From positions 1 through 30,760 of the forward strand of contig JALMLS010000357.1 of the NCBI GenBank assembly GCA_038496445.1: a stretch of 30,760 bases of DNA, read 5' to 3'. This stretch comes from Trichosphaerium sp. ATCC 40318 (Eukaryota; Discosea; Flabellinia; Trichosidae). A program made the translations under genes and the position numbers. Positions 18,293 to 28,600 of this stretch are shown piece after piece. The notes under the pieces were generated by a model, which had not been told where the DNA came from, searched no databases, and saw only the letters and a list, made by a program, of their open reading frames with translations. Position 1 is the first letter of the stretch, and the number at the start of each line of letters is the position of its first letter.

Positions 18293-21200
18293 TGTGTTGT
18301 TGTAAGCGGAATGTGATGTGTACTTTGTTGCTTAAAAAAGAGTGTGACTTATACAACCAAAAAAGGTAGCACTGCTATAATCACAGGTCTTGTATCGTTG
18401 GTATGATATTGACTACCGAAACTATTTGTGATCCACACAAATTTTTGGTGCACAGTTATTGCATGGTGCAAAAATAATGGTGTAGAAAAGTGTGTTTTGC
18501 CGATGCTGCGAAGTTGGATATGACAAGGGACTTTTCATGGACGAAATTTGAGGCTTGTATCTCTATAGAGAGGAGCGTTGTTTCAAGTATCTAAGGTGCT
18601 AAAGCTTCAGATTAAAAGAAATGACATCACCTTACTTTTTTGCTTCGTGTAGTTTCATTGGTTACCCAACTTTGTTGTTTTGACGGTGGTTTGTATTTTA
18701 TTGCTGACACTACTTTTGGTATCTTGCATCACACATGCCATGTGAACACCATAGCCCATAACTTACGTAAAATTACGACTTCAATACGATCATGAAAAGC
18801 TGAAACTAATACTTCCAGGTCAATGAGTGAAACCATTCTATGCAGTTGTAAAAAAAACAAAAAATACTAAGACACGTGTCTTACAATCATACAAATAAAA
18901 AATTGTTTTTAAATGCTGACACAACATAGGTTAAAAAGACCCTTGTCGGGTTAACAGCAATATCATAAGCGTAGCTAGCAAATTACCTACCTTCTGTTTA
19001 ATGCTAGGGGTGTACTTTATAGTTCGTTGGTACTTTAGCTGTGCTTCCGAAAGGAATGTCTTGTCAGTAGGTTGAAGTAGGGATAGCCTTGATATTATTT
19101 CTTGGACATCTTAACACTGTCCAGGGTTAATGAACGATTCAGTGTTGGAATACTGACCACAATATTACCCCAGGGAATATGTAGCTCAGTAGGCTGGCTT
19201 CTACTACTCTGAGAGTAGGCCCGCTACCGTCCTTGCTTATAAGAATATTCGAACGTTTATGTAATTTGTTGATAATAAATAAAAAGAATTTCTGGATTTC
19301 GATAAATACAATTTCCTTTACTCCATCATGTTGCAATATGGCGCCTATGAAATTTTGTATGTTCGTTTTACATTAGGTAAATTTGAGGATAGTTTGATGT
19401 ACGTTGGGGCAAAGGTTTTCTGAGGTGCTACTGTTCCTGGATATGTCTTTGCGCAGTCTGACTTGTATAGATACATGTATTCCAAGCACTATGACAGAGT
19501 TCTATTAAAGAAGTATTCACAGATTAAAGCTTCAAAGTAAATCCTTGTCTGGATCATATTGGTACTTAATGAGTGTGTAGTTTATCGTTTGTTGAAGGAA
19601 GAGATTAGTATTATCGATGCACTCTTTTATGCATTGAACTTCTTGGAGCTGAAATGACACTATTACAAGCTAGCGCTATTCGTAGTATGTGAGCACTAGT
19701 ATCACTGATAGAGTATGCAATGGTCTTGATATGTCATCTTTGAGTACTTTGTGTAACACAAACCCTCTGTTTCTCATTCGTGGTGGATTGGAGTCCGATG
19801 AAAGTTCGATTAAGGATTACTTGGTGATTGTAAGCGCAGAAAAAATTCCCGTAGTGCTTTTGTCTAACATAAATCACGTGGTCTTCGCAGCAATATTTAT
19901 ATAAATATCAGCGAAACGAGTTCACGTCATACTTACAATATTTAACAAGCAGCTGTAGTTACGTGTTTTATATTAACACTTGAGCAGCAATTACAAGACT
20001 GCTACTCATTGATCCTACATTAGACTTCATGTTTCATCGGGGTGCAAGAAACATAGGTAATCTACTCATTCACAAGACATCCCCATCTCCTCCGCACATG
20101 TGCATTATCACCACGTTCAAATACAACAACAATATCTCAGCTTAACGTGGATCAATTAATTCAAGTCCTCAAACAACACGAGCGTGACAAACAGCTGTAA
20201 TTTTGCGTTATCCCACAATTTAATTCTTGGATACTACACTCGATGTAAAACAGAGCTAATGGAAAGTAATAAGTGAAGTTTCTGAAAGAAAATAACAAGA
20301 TGATTTTGACGTTGATGCGGTCTCTCGAAGAATCGTACCTGACACAAAGTCTTTTGAGAAAGTAATTTATTTTTTTTATTGTACATTCAAGTTTTTGTTT
20401 ACACCTGAGTTAGAGTGTTCAATAAGTTTTTTACGCGCATTAGAATTGCATTTTACGATATTCTTGATACATAGTAATTCTATTATCTCAAAATCTAGAA
20501 ATACATTCGCCTTTTAAAGGTTTAAAACGCATTTATAATCTGAAGAAAAGCAGCCAATTTTTTGATCACCTGAACAGCGAGGCAACTTTGAATATACCTT
20601 CCGCTTACGTCACTTTGTAGTTGCTATGATTGTTGAGCAAAGTGTTGTAAGAAAATTTTGTGATTAGTCACATCCGTTTACTGCAGTGGGCGTGTATACA
20701 AAGTGAGTGGATGAAAAAAATAGCATTCGCTATTGGCAAATAAGCCTTTAAAGCTAGGTTATGTGGCAATCTCTTGTGATACGTACCAAAGAGTTAGTAG
20801 TTTCTCTTGCGTAAGAAAATAAACAAACACCCTCTCTTGGTGTACATCAGCGATGAAGAGACATTAGTCCTCATCAAGCTGCACACGCTAGTTGCTAAAT
20901 CAACAAGTGTTGCACAGCCAGCTAATATCTTGTGACATATTACTGCGGTATTTTCCTATTTCTTACAACCCTCTGTGTACCCGCGGTAGTCGGTATTGTC
21001 AATGAAGGAGAATGTGAGGACAGGAACATGAAAACAGTTTTTGTTGGGAGGAACATTTAAAGTGTCTATCAGGTATGAGAGTGACTGTGTTGTTTAGCAA
21101 GCACTCTCTTCTGAATCACATGTTTTTATCACTGCTTCATTGTTGTTGTGCGGTATAGCTACTATACAACTACACTTGTTTCTTTCAAGAGTATGGAAAA

Positions 21201-22071
21201 AGTATTTTCTTTTAAAACTTCATACTGCAACTTGTGATACTGCAAACAAAAGATCGTTCTTACAGTGAGAGCGACGTCAGGCAGTCTTAAAGTATAACTG
21301 CAAATACTGCAATGTAACTTGAACATAGCGCAGTTCTTAACGCCAAGGGGATCCTGATACACGGGAGCAGAAAAATCATTATAAAAAACTTGAGATTTGC
21401 GGCAAGAAAGCTGTCGCTGTGGAATTGATAGCGCTGGCAGGTATGAGAGCCTTGTTGTAAATACTGCGATCCTACAAGTGGGATATTTAGTGCACTTGGA
21501 CTTGGACTGAGGATGGGTACTACAAGAAAAAGTGTGGCGTAGTCACTTTTTGCAATCTTGTTTTTTTTTGGTTTTGAGAAAAAAGCACTCCCTTTGAGAT
21601 TGCTATTGTTCTCAAATTTTTGTTACCAACAATTACACAGAGTTCATAGAAGTTATTCGGGTCGGCAGAAGTGCGAAATTATTTGTAAAATCAATAGTTC
21701 ACTGAACACATTGAATAGACACTAAAACACGCCAAAAACAACCTCAAAACTCTTCCACGTGTTCATATTTTAATAGTTAACAATATTGAGATATTTTTAA
21801 TACAGCGTATCACAATACCAATGGACTATTGGGTTTTGTATTTTTTTTCGTTTAAAAACCCGATACAGGTGTTTATTACATAGTATTTATTCTCGTTTCT
21901 TTTTTTCACTAGCGCGAACATTTAAATAGTTGTTGGGTTTTCTTTTGAGCGAGAATTGTTTGGTTTTTTTTTCTTTCGTGCACACGTGCTTTTAAGTCAA
22001 CAGTGTTGATCATTCACCAATAACCCTCAAACAACAAACAACAGCTCTAGTTTACGCAAGCCCCTCCACTC
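18293..22071. other. 3.8 kb without a recognised gene
   Basis: No frame longer than about 70 codons and no motif on either strand that I can support. Some stretches look faintly coding (for example a frame ending QLIQVLKQHERDKQL near 20200), but none has a start, splice pattern or family match. CACGTG occurs at 18873, 19875, 21756 and 21983. The 3' end (about 21700-22071) is presumably the promoter of the next gene. Confidence 0.5.
21921..22071 (+). promoter_or_regulatory. Putative promoter and 5' UTR of the secreted-protein gene
   Basis: Upstream of ATG 22072 there are a TATA-like TTTAAATA (about 21923), a CACGTG palindrome at 21983, and an A/C-rich leader (AACAAACAACAGC) just before the start. 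The assignment is inferred from position only. Confidence 0.3.
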
Positions 22072-22818
22072 ATGAACTATTCATCGATTCTACTCTGTCT
22101 CTGCTTTTCATTAGCACTGGCCTTCAACTACAAAGCCATTACTATCAACGCTCACAACACTTGTTCTGGCTGTCGTAAAGACATGCATGCCGGTGAATTT
22201 GTGTACTGCGATGGTTCTGTTCCCGGATCAACGGTAACACACTGCAGTTGGGTTGGCGGTTCTGGAGAATGTTCCTTCCCTCGAGATACCTCAGTTACAA
22301 AAGCTCAATGTGAACAACTATGTAATGCAGACGACCGCTGTAATTACTACACATCCTACTACGGAAGTGTATGCAACCTATTCTACATGACCAGCTGTTC
22401 AAACGATTACAGTCAAGCACCCGGAGATACATACGAGAAGGTTACTAGCGAGAACACAATGATAATGACAAAGACAAAGAGCGGCCAATACCATGGAACA
22501 AATGCTCCAATTAAGTACCGATATGCTTACACCGATGGAACCTACTCTCCTTACAGCGCTGCTCTTGAAGATCCCCGAGTCAACGAGTTCCAATCAGGCG
22601 CTGTTGATGTATTCTACATGGTCGCACCTGCAAAGAACAAAGACAAGACACTTCAAGGTGTTGAGATGAAAATATTCGCTAACGATGGCTGGGAGTTCTC
22701 AGAAGTTCAAATCTTTAACTCTTTTCATTTCTGTTGGAAAGGCGATGCTGCTATCCACCCTCTTACTACTGCAAGTGTTGTACTGCCTCTCAACGGCGAT
22801 TGCAATGCCTGTACCTAA
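22072..22818 (+). CDS. Secreted Cys-rich protein, PAN/apple-like plus PLAT-like region
   Basis: Single exon, 248 aa. An N-terminal signal peptide (MNYSSILLCLCFSLALA) shows export. Residues about 27-110 hold 12 cysteines; the part CSFPRDTSVTKAQCEQLC...CNYYT...CNLFYMTSC has the spacing of PAN/apple-type domains, which bind sugars or proteins. Residues about 150-230 (NEFQSGAVDVFYMVAP...KTLQGVEMKIFANDGWEFSEVQIFN) resemble a PLAT/LH2-like beta-sandwich, a weaker call. Cys codons and C-ending Tyr, Asn and Phe codons are frequent compared with the LRR genes, suggesting high expression. An AATAAA lies at 22844, 26 bp after the stop. Start chosen because it gives a clean signal peptide. Possible role: cell-surface, wall or matrix protein. 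No catalytic motif seen. Confidence 0.7.
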   Translation: MNYSSILLCLCFSLALAFNYKAITINAHNTCSGCRKDMHAGEFVYCDGSVPGSTVTHCSWVGGSGECSFPRDTSVTKAQCEQLCNADDRCNYYTSYYGSVCNLFYMTSCSNDYSQAPGDTYEKVTSENTMIMTKTKSGQYHGTNAPIKYRYAYTDGTYSPYSAALEDPRVNEFQSGAVDVFYMVAPAKNKDKTLQGVEMKIFANDGWEFSEVQIFNSFHFCWKGDAAIHPLTTASVVLPLNGDCNACT

Positions 22819-24241
22819 GCGCATATATCGCTAAAAGTGCTTTAATAAAGCCCCCTTCACGTTCCATGTTTTTTTTTTCAAATTAGAATTTTGTGTCAAG
22901 CAAAAAATAACTGAAGTCACGTGATTATTTTGAGAATTGACAACAAAGTTAGGTAGATGCATATTTGTCTTTTTAAAAGATGTGGCAAGTCTGTGTTAGT
23001 CTTAATGCGGCTTTTACAATGCATCAAGTTGTAGAGAAGCTGTTAAAAAAAGTTTGTTAGGTGTCTGATATCAACATATCTTTTCGATGGATTAAATACT
23101 CAATCGCCTATCAAACAGTAGATGTTTTGAATATGTTTCAACCATTATTCTTTGAATCGCATATAAATGTTGGATTTGAATTACAAATTATTCGTTTCTT
23201 AATTAAATGTACTAATAGTCAACATCAAACATCACTTCAGACGTTTTACATTTTGTTCGCTATTTACTGTTCAGTCATCTAAAACAACGATCTGGCTCTA
23301 TCCTCTCTTTCATCCTTATTGTATAGTACACCATGCCTTTACGTTCTTGGTTTATCAGAAAGTTAGTTCCTTGAGGAAACATGCCAACTCGTATTCATTG
23401 ACTAGCGTTTATTTTTGGTGTTAAAATTCGTATTTCCGAAACAATAACTGCTAGAATCTTGTACCATAATTCCACTGCTTCAACGTCAATGTATCCCGTT
23501 AGATAGTGTATCGACGTACACTTACTCTACTCGCAATATTGGCGCTATTCCTTCACTCTGCTCACTTCCAAGTTACAATTGTACATAACTTTTCCTTTAA
23601 TAATCTTGATGACGAAGCAGGTGACGGGTATGTTAACAACAATCTTCAAACTGATAATGATGCTTTCCTAATCACGTGATAACTTTTTAACCGTTGGCAT
23701 ACCCCAAAACTACTCTCAAGGATGTCTCCTATTACCTAGTGATGTCAACCCAAATTTAATATTAACCAATCCTGATGCTTCATTAATTAATGCTCCATAC
23801 ATTGTTTTAATGCAAATAGATGTTGTTTTTCGCTTTGGAGAATACTAGGATGGAATAAAACTATTGCTGAGGGCTTTTACTTCTTTGGAGAAATCCTGTT
23901 GTCCAGAAATACAAACTAGCTCATTTACAATTCTTTTCTCGTATGTCTCATTTATTAGTTTAAACACCGCTAATTGAGTCTTATAGTTATGATCCTGTCA
24001 CTAGACTTTGTACCTTTACAATAGCAAGGGGAAGATGAATACCTATTATCTTTTATAGAACGCAATGGGCTTCCAATTCAGTGCACTTTTGTTAAAGTTG
24101 TTTACTATAGTATACAATAATAAAATATTATTCAAAGTGAGAAAATGATTGTAAGTACTTTCTCTTTTCTTTTATTTTTAGTTGTCTTACATTGTTCATA
24201 TTCACAGACAAAGGATAAGAATGATATAGGCCTCAATTAAT
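22819..24241. other. Intergenic; coding-like fragments, no gene called
   Basis: Holds the AATAAA of the upstream gene. From about 23460 to 24060 short plus-strand peptides (for example GCLLLPSDVNPNLILTNPD near 23720-23775) alternate with stops and possible GTATGT...AAG introns. They may be remains of a lost gene, but I could not recognise or join them. CACGTGA occurs at 22918 and 23673. Confidence 0.4.
22844..22849 (+). terminator. Poly(A) signal AATAAA
   Basis: AATAAA 26 bases after the stop of the secreted-protein gene. Confidence 0.4.
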
Positions 24242-25228
24242 TTAGTACATATTTACGCCCTTACTTTCAAGTGCAGTAACAACTGTCGTCTTTAATCTAC
24301 TAGCAGTGCTAATCACTTTGGTCAAATTATTAAGCCCAAGCAAACCATCACCATTAATATTTGGACAGGACATCATACATAGCATTGAAACATCATCAAG
24401 GTTAGAAACACCTTCATCTGTTACATATTTACAAAATGATATGTCAACAATCCTTATTCCTTTCAATAACTTCATACCTTCGTTGGTGATGTTTGTACGT
24501 TGCAATATAACCCTATTTGCACCACATAATGCCTGTAAACATTCATCTGTAATCTTAGTACCTGATAAATCAATATCTTTTACACCTGCCAACTCTTTGA
24601 CACCATCATCTGTTATTCCTTTACAATACCCCAGGTTGATAGTATGAGCTCCTTTTAAAGCTTTCAGACACTTGCTTGTAATATTAGTGAATGATAAATC
24701 AATTGTGTGTACTCCATATAACGCTTGAACACCTTCATCTGTTATTAGTTTATTGCAACTAAGACCAATTTTATGAACACCAGCAAATAGCTTTACACAT
24801 TTATCTGTGACTCCTGTTAATGCCAAATTAATCTCTTGTACACCAACCAACGCCTTTACACCATCATACGTTATTTGTTTACAGCGACGCAAGTTGATAG
24901 TTCTCACACCTTGAAGTAAGTGTAGTTGACTGTCTGTAACATTGTCTTTGAAGGTTGTCCTGAAAAGAATTGCTGTATTTTTAAGCAGAGGGCTTCCGAA
25001 AAGCATAGTTATTTCGTTTTGAGTTTTGACGCATATTTTGCCATAGCCGACGTGTTTATGGATAATATCATGCAAGAAATGGCACGTTTGGGCTGAACGG
25101 AGGGTAAACTTGCCGCAGTTCATAATATGAACGATAACCTCTACTGGTAGTGCTGTAAGATCGAATATACTACGATTGATGTCATTATTGTCGTATTGTA
25201 TACTTGACGTTTCTAGCCTTTGTTCCAT
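24242..25228 (-). CDS. F-box/LRR protein, intact, 328 aa
   Basis: One uninterrupted frame starting MEQRLETSSIQYDNN. An F-box occupies residues about 22-60 (LTALPVEVIVHIMNCGKFTLRSAQTCHFL), then a linker, then about nine LRRs of 21-24 residues (GVHTIDLSxTNITxxCLKAL type) to residue about 310, and a short charged end. By family knowledge it should bind Skp1 through the F-box and a target through the LRRs within an SCF E3 ligase; target unknown. It is nearly identical to the broken copy at 13719-14652, including some sequence before the start codon, but carries one extra repeat (QEINLALTGVTDKCVKLFAGVHKI). The two copies are in opposite orientation about 10 kb apart. This is the only F-box/LRR gene in the window without a lesion. 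Confidence 0.9.
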   Translation of the reverse strand: MEQRLETSSIQYDNNDINRSIFDLTALPVEVIVHIMNCGKFTLRSAQTCHFLHDIIHKHVGYGKICVKTQNEITMLFGSPLLKNTAILFRTTFKDNVTDSQLHLLQGVRTINLRRCKQITYDGVKALVGVQEINLALTGVTDKCVKLFAGVHKIGLSCNKLITDEGVQALYGVHTIDLSFTNITSKCLKALKGAHTINLGYCKGITDDGVKELAGVKDIDLSGTKITDECLQALCGANRVILQRTNITNEGMKLLKGIRIVDISFCKYVTDEGVSNLDDVSMLCMMSCPNINGDGLLGLNNLTKVISTASRLKTTVVTALESKGVNMY

Positions 25229-25665
25229 TTGGTTTATTGTTGGTTTGCGTTAGTAACAGCGTTTGACTAGCTTAAAAGCCAGAAGTTTAACTTAATAGCC
25301 ACTTAAGTCGCCATTTAAGATCTTGGCAAGTTCCAAAGTAGGTCTTTTGGTTGTAAGTACATAGCTGATTATGGTATCAGAGCACTCGTTCATTCGCGTA
25401 TGGTACTTCAGTTACACAATCGCTTGGCTACAAAAAAAAACAACCAAGATCCTACCAGTATATCACTACATAGTGCGATAATAAAATTAAAGCTATTAAC
25501 AGCTACAACTGGCAAGAGATTCAAGTGGAATAAAACCAACTTTTAAATAATTTTTTTACGTTTTATTTTTATAACCGCAAAATGTGAAGGTAGGAGTATG
25601 AGTCCTCAAAAAGGGAAAATATCGAGAACCCAATCTAGTTTTTTTTTTCGCTTGTTGAAGTTTTT
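25229..25665. other. Intergenic between ATPase 3' end and LRR gene
   Basis: 437 bp between two genes on the same strand. It should contain the ATPase 3' UTR and the LRR promoter. The part nearest the LRR start (complement of 25228-25245, AAACAATAAACCAA) is nearly the same as the sequence before ATG 13719. No other feature seen. Confidence 0.5.
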
Positions 25666-28600
25666 TTACAAATTACTTGGTGTCCCTTCCGACTCTTCAA
25701 GTAGTTTCTCCTTTTCAGTAGTATGATTCATACTTGTTTCACTATTAGAGTCATCAGATGCTGTTTGAGTTAGATTAAGTTCTCCCAGTTCAATAAGAGG
25801 CTTATTCCTTCCAACACCAAGTCTGTCCGCCTCTTGAAGAATTTGCCAATCAGCAGGGAAGTACTGGCGTTGTACACTAAAAAAAAAAACATCAGCACAC
25901 ACAACCAAAATACATTGGCACAAAACAAATACCAACCAAAAAAAAATAAATCACGTGTTCATACTTGCACCAAAAAAACAAGAAAAAGAAAACAGAAAAA
26001 AATAAGAAAAAGTTGAACTTCATCAACCACGTACTACATGAAACATAGGTCAATAACAGCCGTTGCTGTAGGTACCCATACAATATAGAAATAGAAAGAC
26101 CCAGCTGTGAAAGATCTCAAAGTTACCATAAGCAAGCTAGGAACCAGATACGTAAAGTCATTCTCAACCCATAACATAATAACATAAATGACAATACTCA
26201 AAGCCAAACCAAGCCACACAGGCCATGTCCAGTGCCTTGAAACAAGTAAGAAACTTTAAGAAAAACACGAGGTGTAGTACCGAGTAATCAGGAACATTTT
26301 AGTGTGAACCATAGCAAGACCAGCTGTGATGACATAAACACCAACAACATATAAGCCATTATCAGCTTGTCCGTTCTCTTGTAATGAACCAATACCACCA
26401 AAGTATATTAGGAAACTACCAAAAAGAACCCATGAATGTACTATAATAGTAATGATCCAAACAGAGAAGGTACGCCAATTAAGAATACCTATTGATGAAG
26501 TTTAAAAAAAAACCAAGAAAGGCGGGGCTTGTTCTTTCAAAGAACCAGAAAAAAAAATTACAAAATGAGTGGTACCTGCGCGATACTCTCTTGAAGCTTC
26601 TGGGTACTTATATATAACCTTTGGTTTAATATCTTGTTCAAATAGAGCATATAGGAAAGGAGAAAGAGACGTGAGAATAACATTATACCCAGCAATAATC
26701 CAATCTTCATAAAGTGTCTAAAACACAAAAACTTAGTTTAAAAAACGCTTATACCTTCCTTTGACAAGTTAAAGATGATCATACCTGTCCGGAGAAGCCA
26801 CTGAACCAAGCAAAGTAGAGCTGAGCAAGGAAGACTGATAGATTCTTATAAAAACTATACTGGATAAGTCCAGCGTTTCTAAGTAAACTGTATCGTCCAT
26901 GTTTCATTACTAGAGGTACTAGATGTCTTTTTCGTAAAGGACGAAACAACATTTAATTAAGCAAAGAATAAAGGGACAAAAAACCCGCTTAAAAAGATAC
27001 TTGAATTCGCGTATAGCGTAGTCAGAAGCACGTGCAGATTGTGTTCCTTCTTTACCAAAGATACCAACACCAATATGGGCTTGCTAGAGAAAAATACAGT
27101 TAGATAAACGCCAGCAGAATAGTTTGTTTTAGAAACTTTTTTTTCTTTCAAAAAATAACGGAGATCGTACTTGAATCATAGCAACATCGTTTGCACCATC
27201 GCCAACAGCAAGGGTAATAGTTCCCTTAGCTCCTTTACGAATCATTTTAACTACATTCGCTTTTTGCTTAGGCGAAGCACGACAACAAATAACAGACTTT
27301 GAGCGAAGTCCCAAGTCCCTAAATTCGTCCCTGTACTTAGCCAATGCAAATACCATTGCGTCTCCATCAATAATAAGAGCAATCTCTCCAAGTTTCTATA
27401 GATGCAATAATAAGAACATGACAATAATACTTTTTTGAAATATCACGTACTTTAGCTTGCTTGAGACCTTCTTTGAGTTTGTCTTGCACTACAAAAAAAG
27501 TTAATTTCGAAAAACACTCCAATGAAGGAAGTCCGTACCATCAGACTCTTTTTTGCACTTTGTTACTCTGCAAAGAGCCAATCCTGAAGGTAGGAGCTTG
27601 CATGATGTTCCAATATTAATAGCAGTCTCTTCTTTATCACCTGTAATCATCCAGACCTTCACACCAGCCTACAACAAAATACTTAGCCAAAAAACAACTT
27701 CCGAAATCCTCTTAAAACAACAAGATACTGAAGGCTCTTTCGTTTCGTACCTCTAAAAAGAAGTGTAATGTCTCTGCAACCTTATCCTGTAATTTATCTT
27801 CAATAGCAGTAGCACCAACAAGCTCAAAGTCCTTCTCTAGAAGTTTCCAAGCCTGTTTTTTGGCTTTTTCACGCCCTTCAAGCAAAAGAGAAGCGTCCTT
27901 ATATTGCTTAATATAAGCCTGATACTCTGCCTCGGTCCAACTCTTTTGACAAAGCAATAGCGTACGCAGGCCCTAAACAATACTAGTTAGATAACAATCC
28001 ATACGTGAGTACAAGAAATGAGAAAACAGCGTACATTACTGCTGAACATATCAAGGTGATTTTGTGTAACTTGTACAAGCTTGCCGTCTTTCTGTTTAAG
28101 TAATTTCATCATTACAGAGTCTGCTCCCTTTGAATAAACCATAATCTTACCATCAGGATGACGTATAACAACAGTCATACGTGCACGTTTCGATGAGAAT
28201 TTAGCGAGATTCAAAAGCTCAAATTCTTGGTCTACACCTCCAATCGAAATCGTAAGTGTATTGTTGTTACGACCTTTAAAGACATATCCGTTAATCTCTG
28301 ATGCTTCCACAAGAGCAATTTCATCAGGAGATTCACCAGAATACTCAACAGTCTTCTCTACAGGAGAGTGTTAATCCAACGAGTGTTAATCCAAAAATTG
28401 AGAACAAAAAAAAAGGACTTGCCTTGAGTTGCTTCATCAGTGTACTCACTAAGCACAACAGAGTGATTAAGAACAAGGTTCAAGATAAAATCGTTGACAT
28501 CTTTATGTCCCCTCTTTTTATCCTCTACAATGTTACCTAACTGCCCCTTCAATCCTTTTGTGTATACAACACCCTTAATGGAGCATTTATCAAACTTCAT

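Noticed and set aside
19166-19245. tRNA-like string TAGCTCAGTAGGC
   Set aside because: Resembles a D-arm, but I find no matching acceptor stem, anticodon arm or GGTTCRA T-loop at the right spacing.
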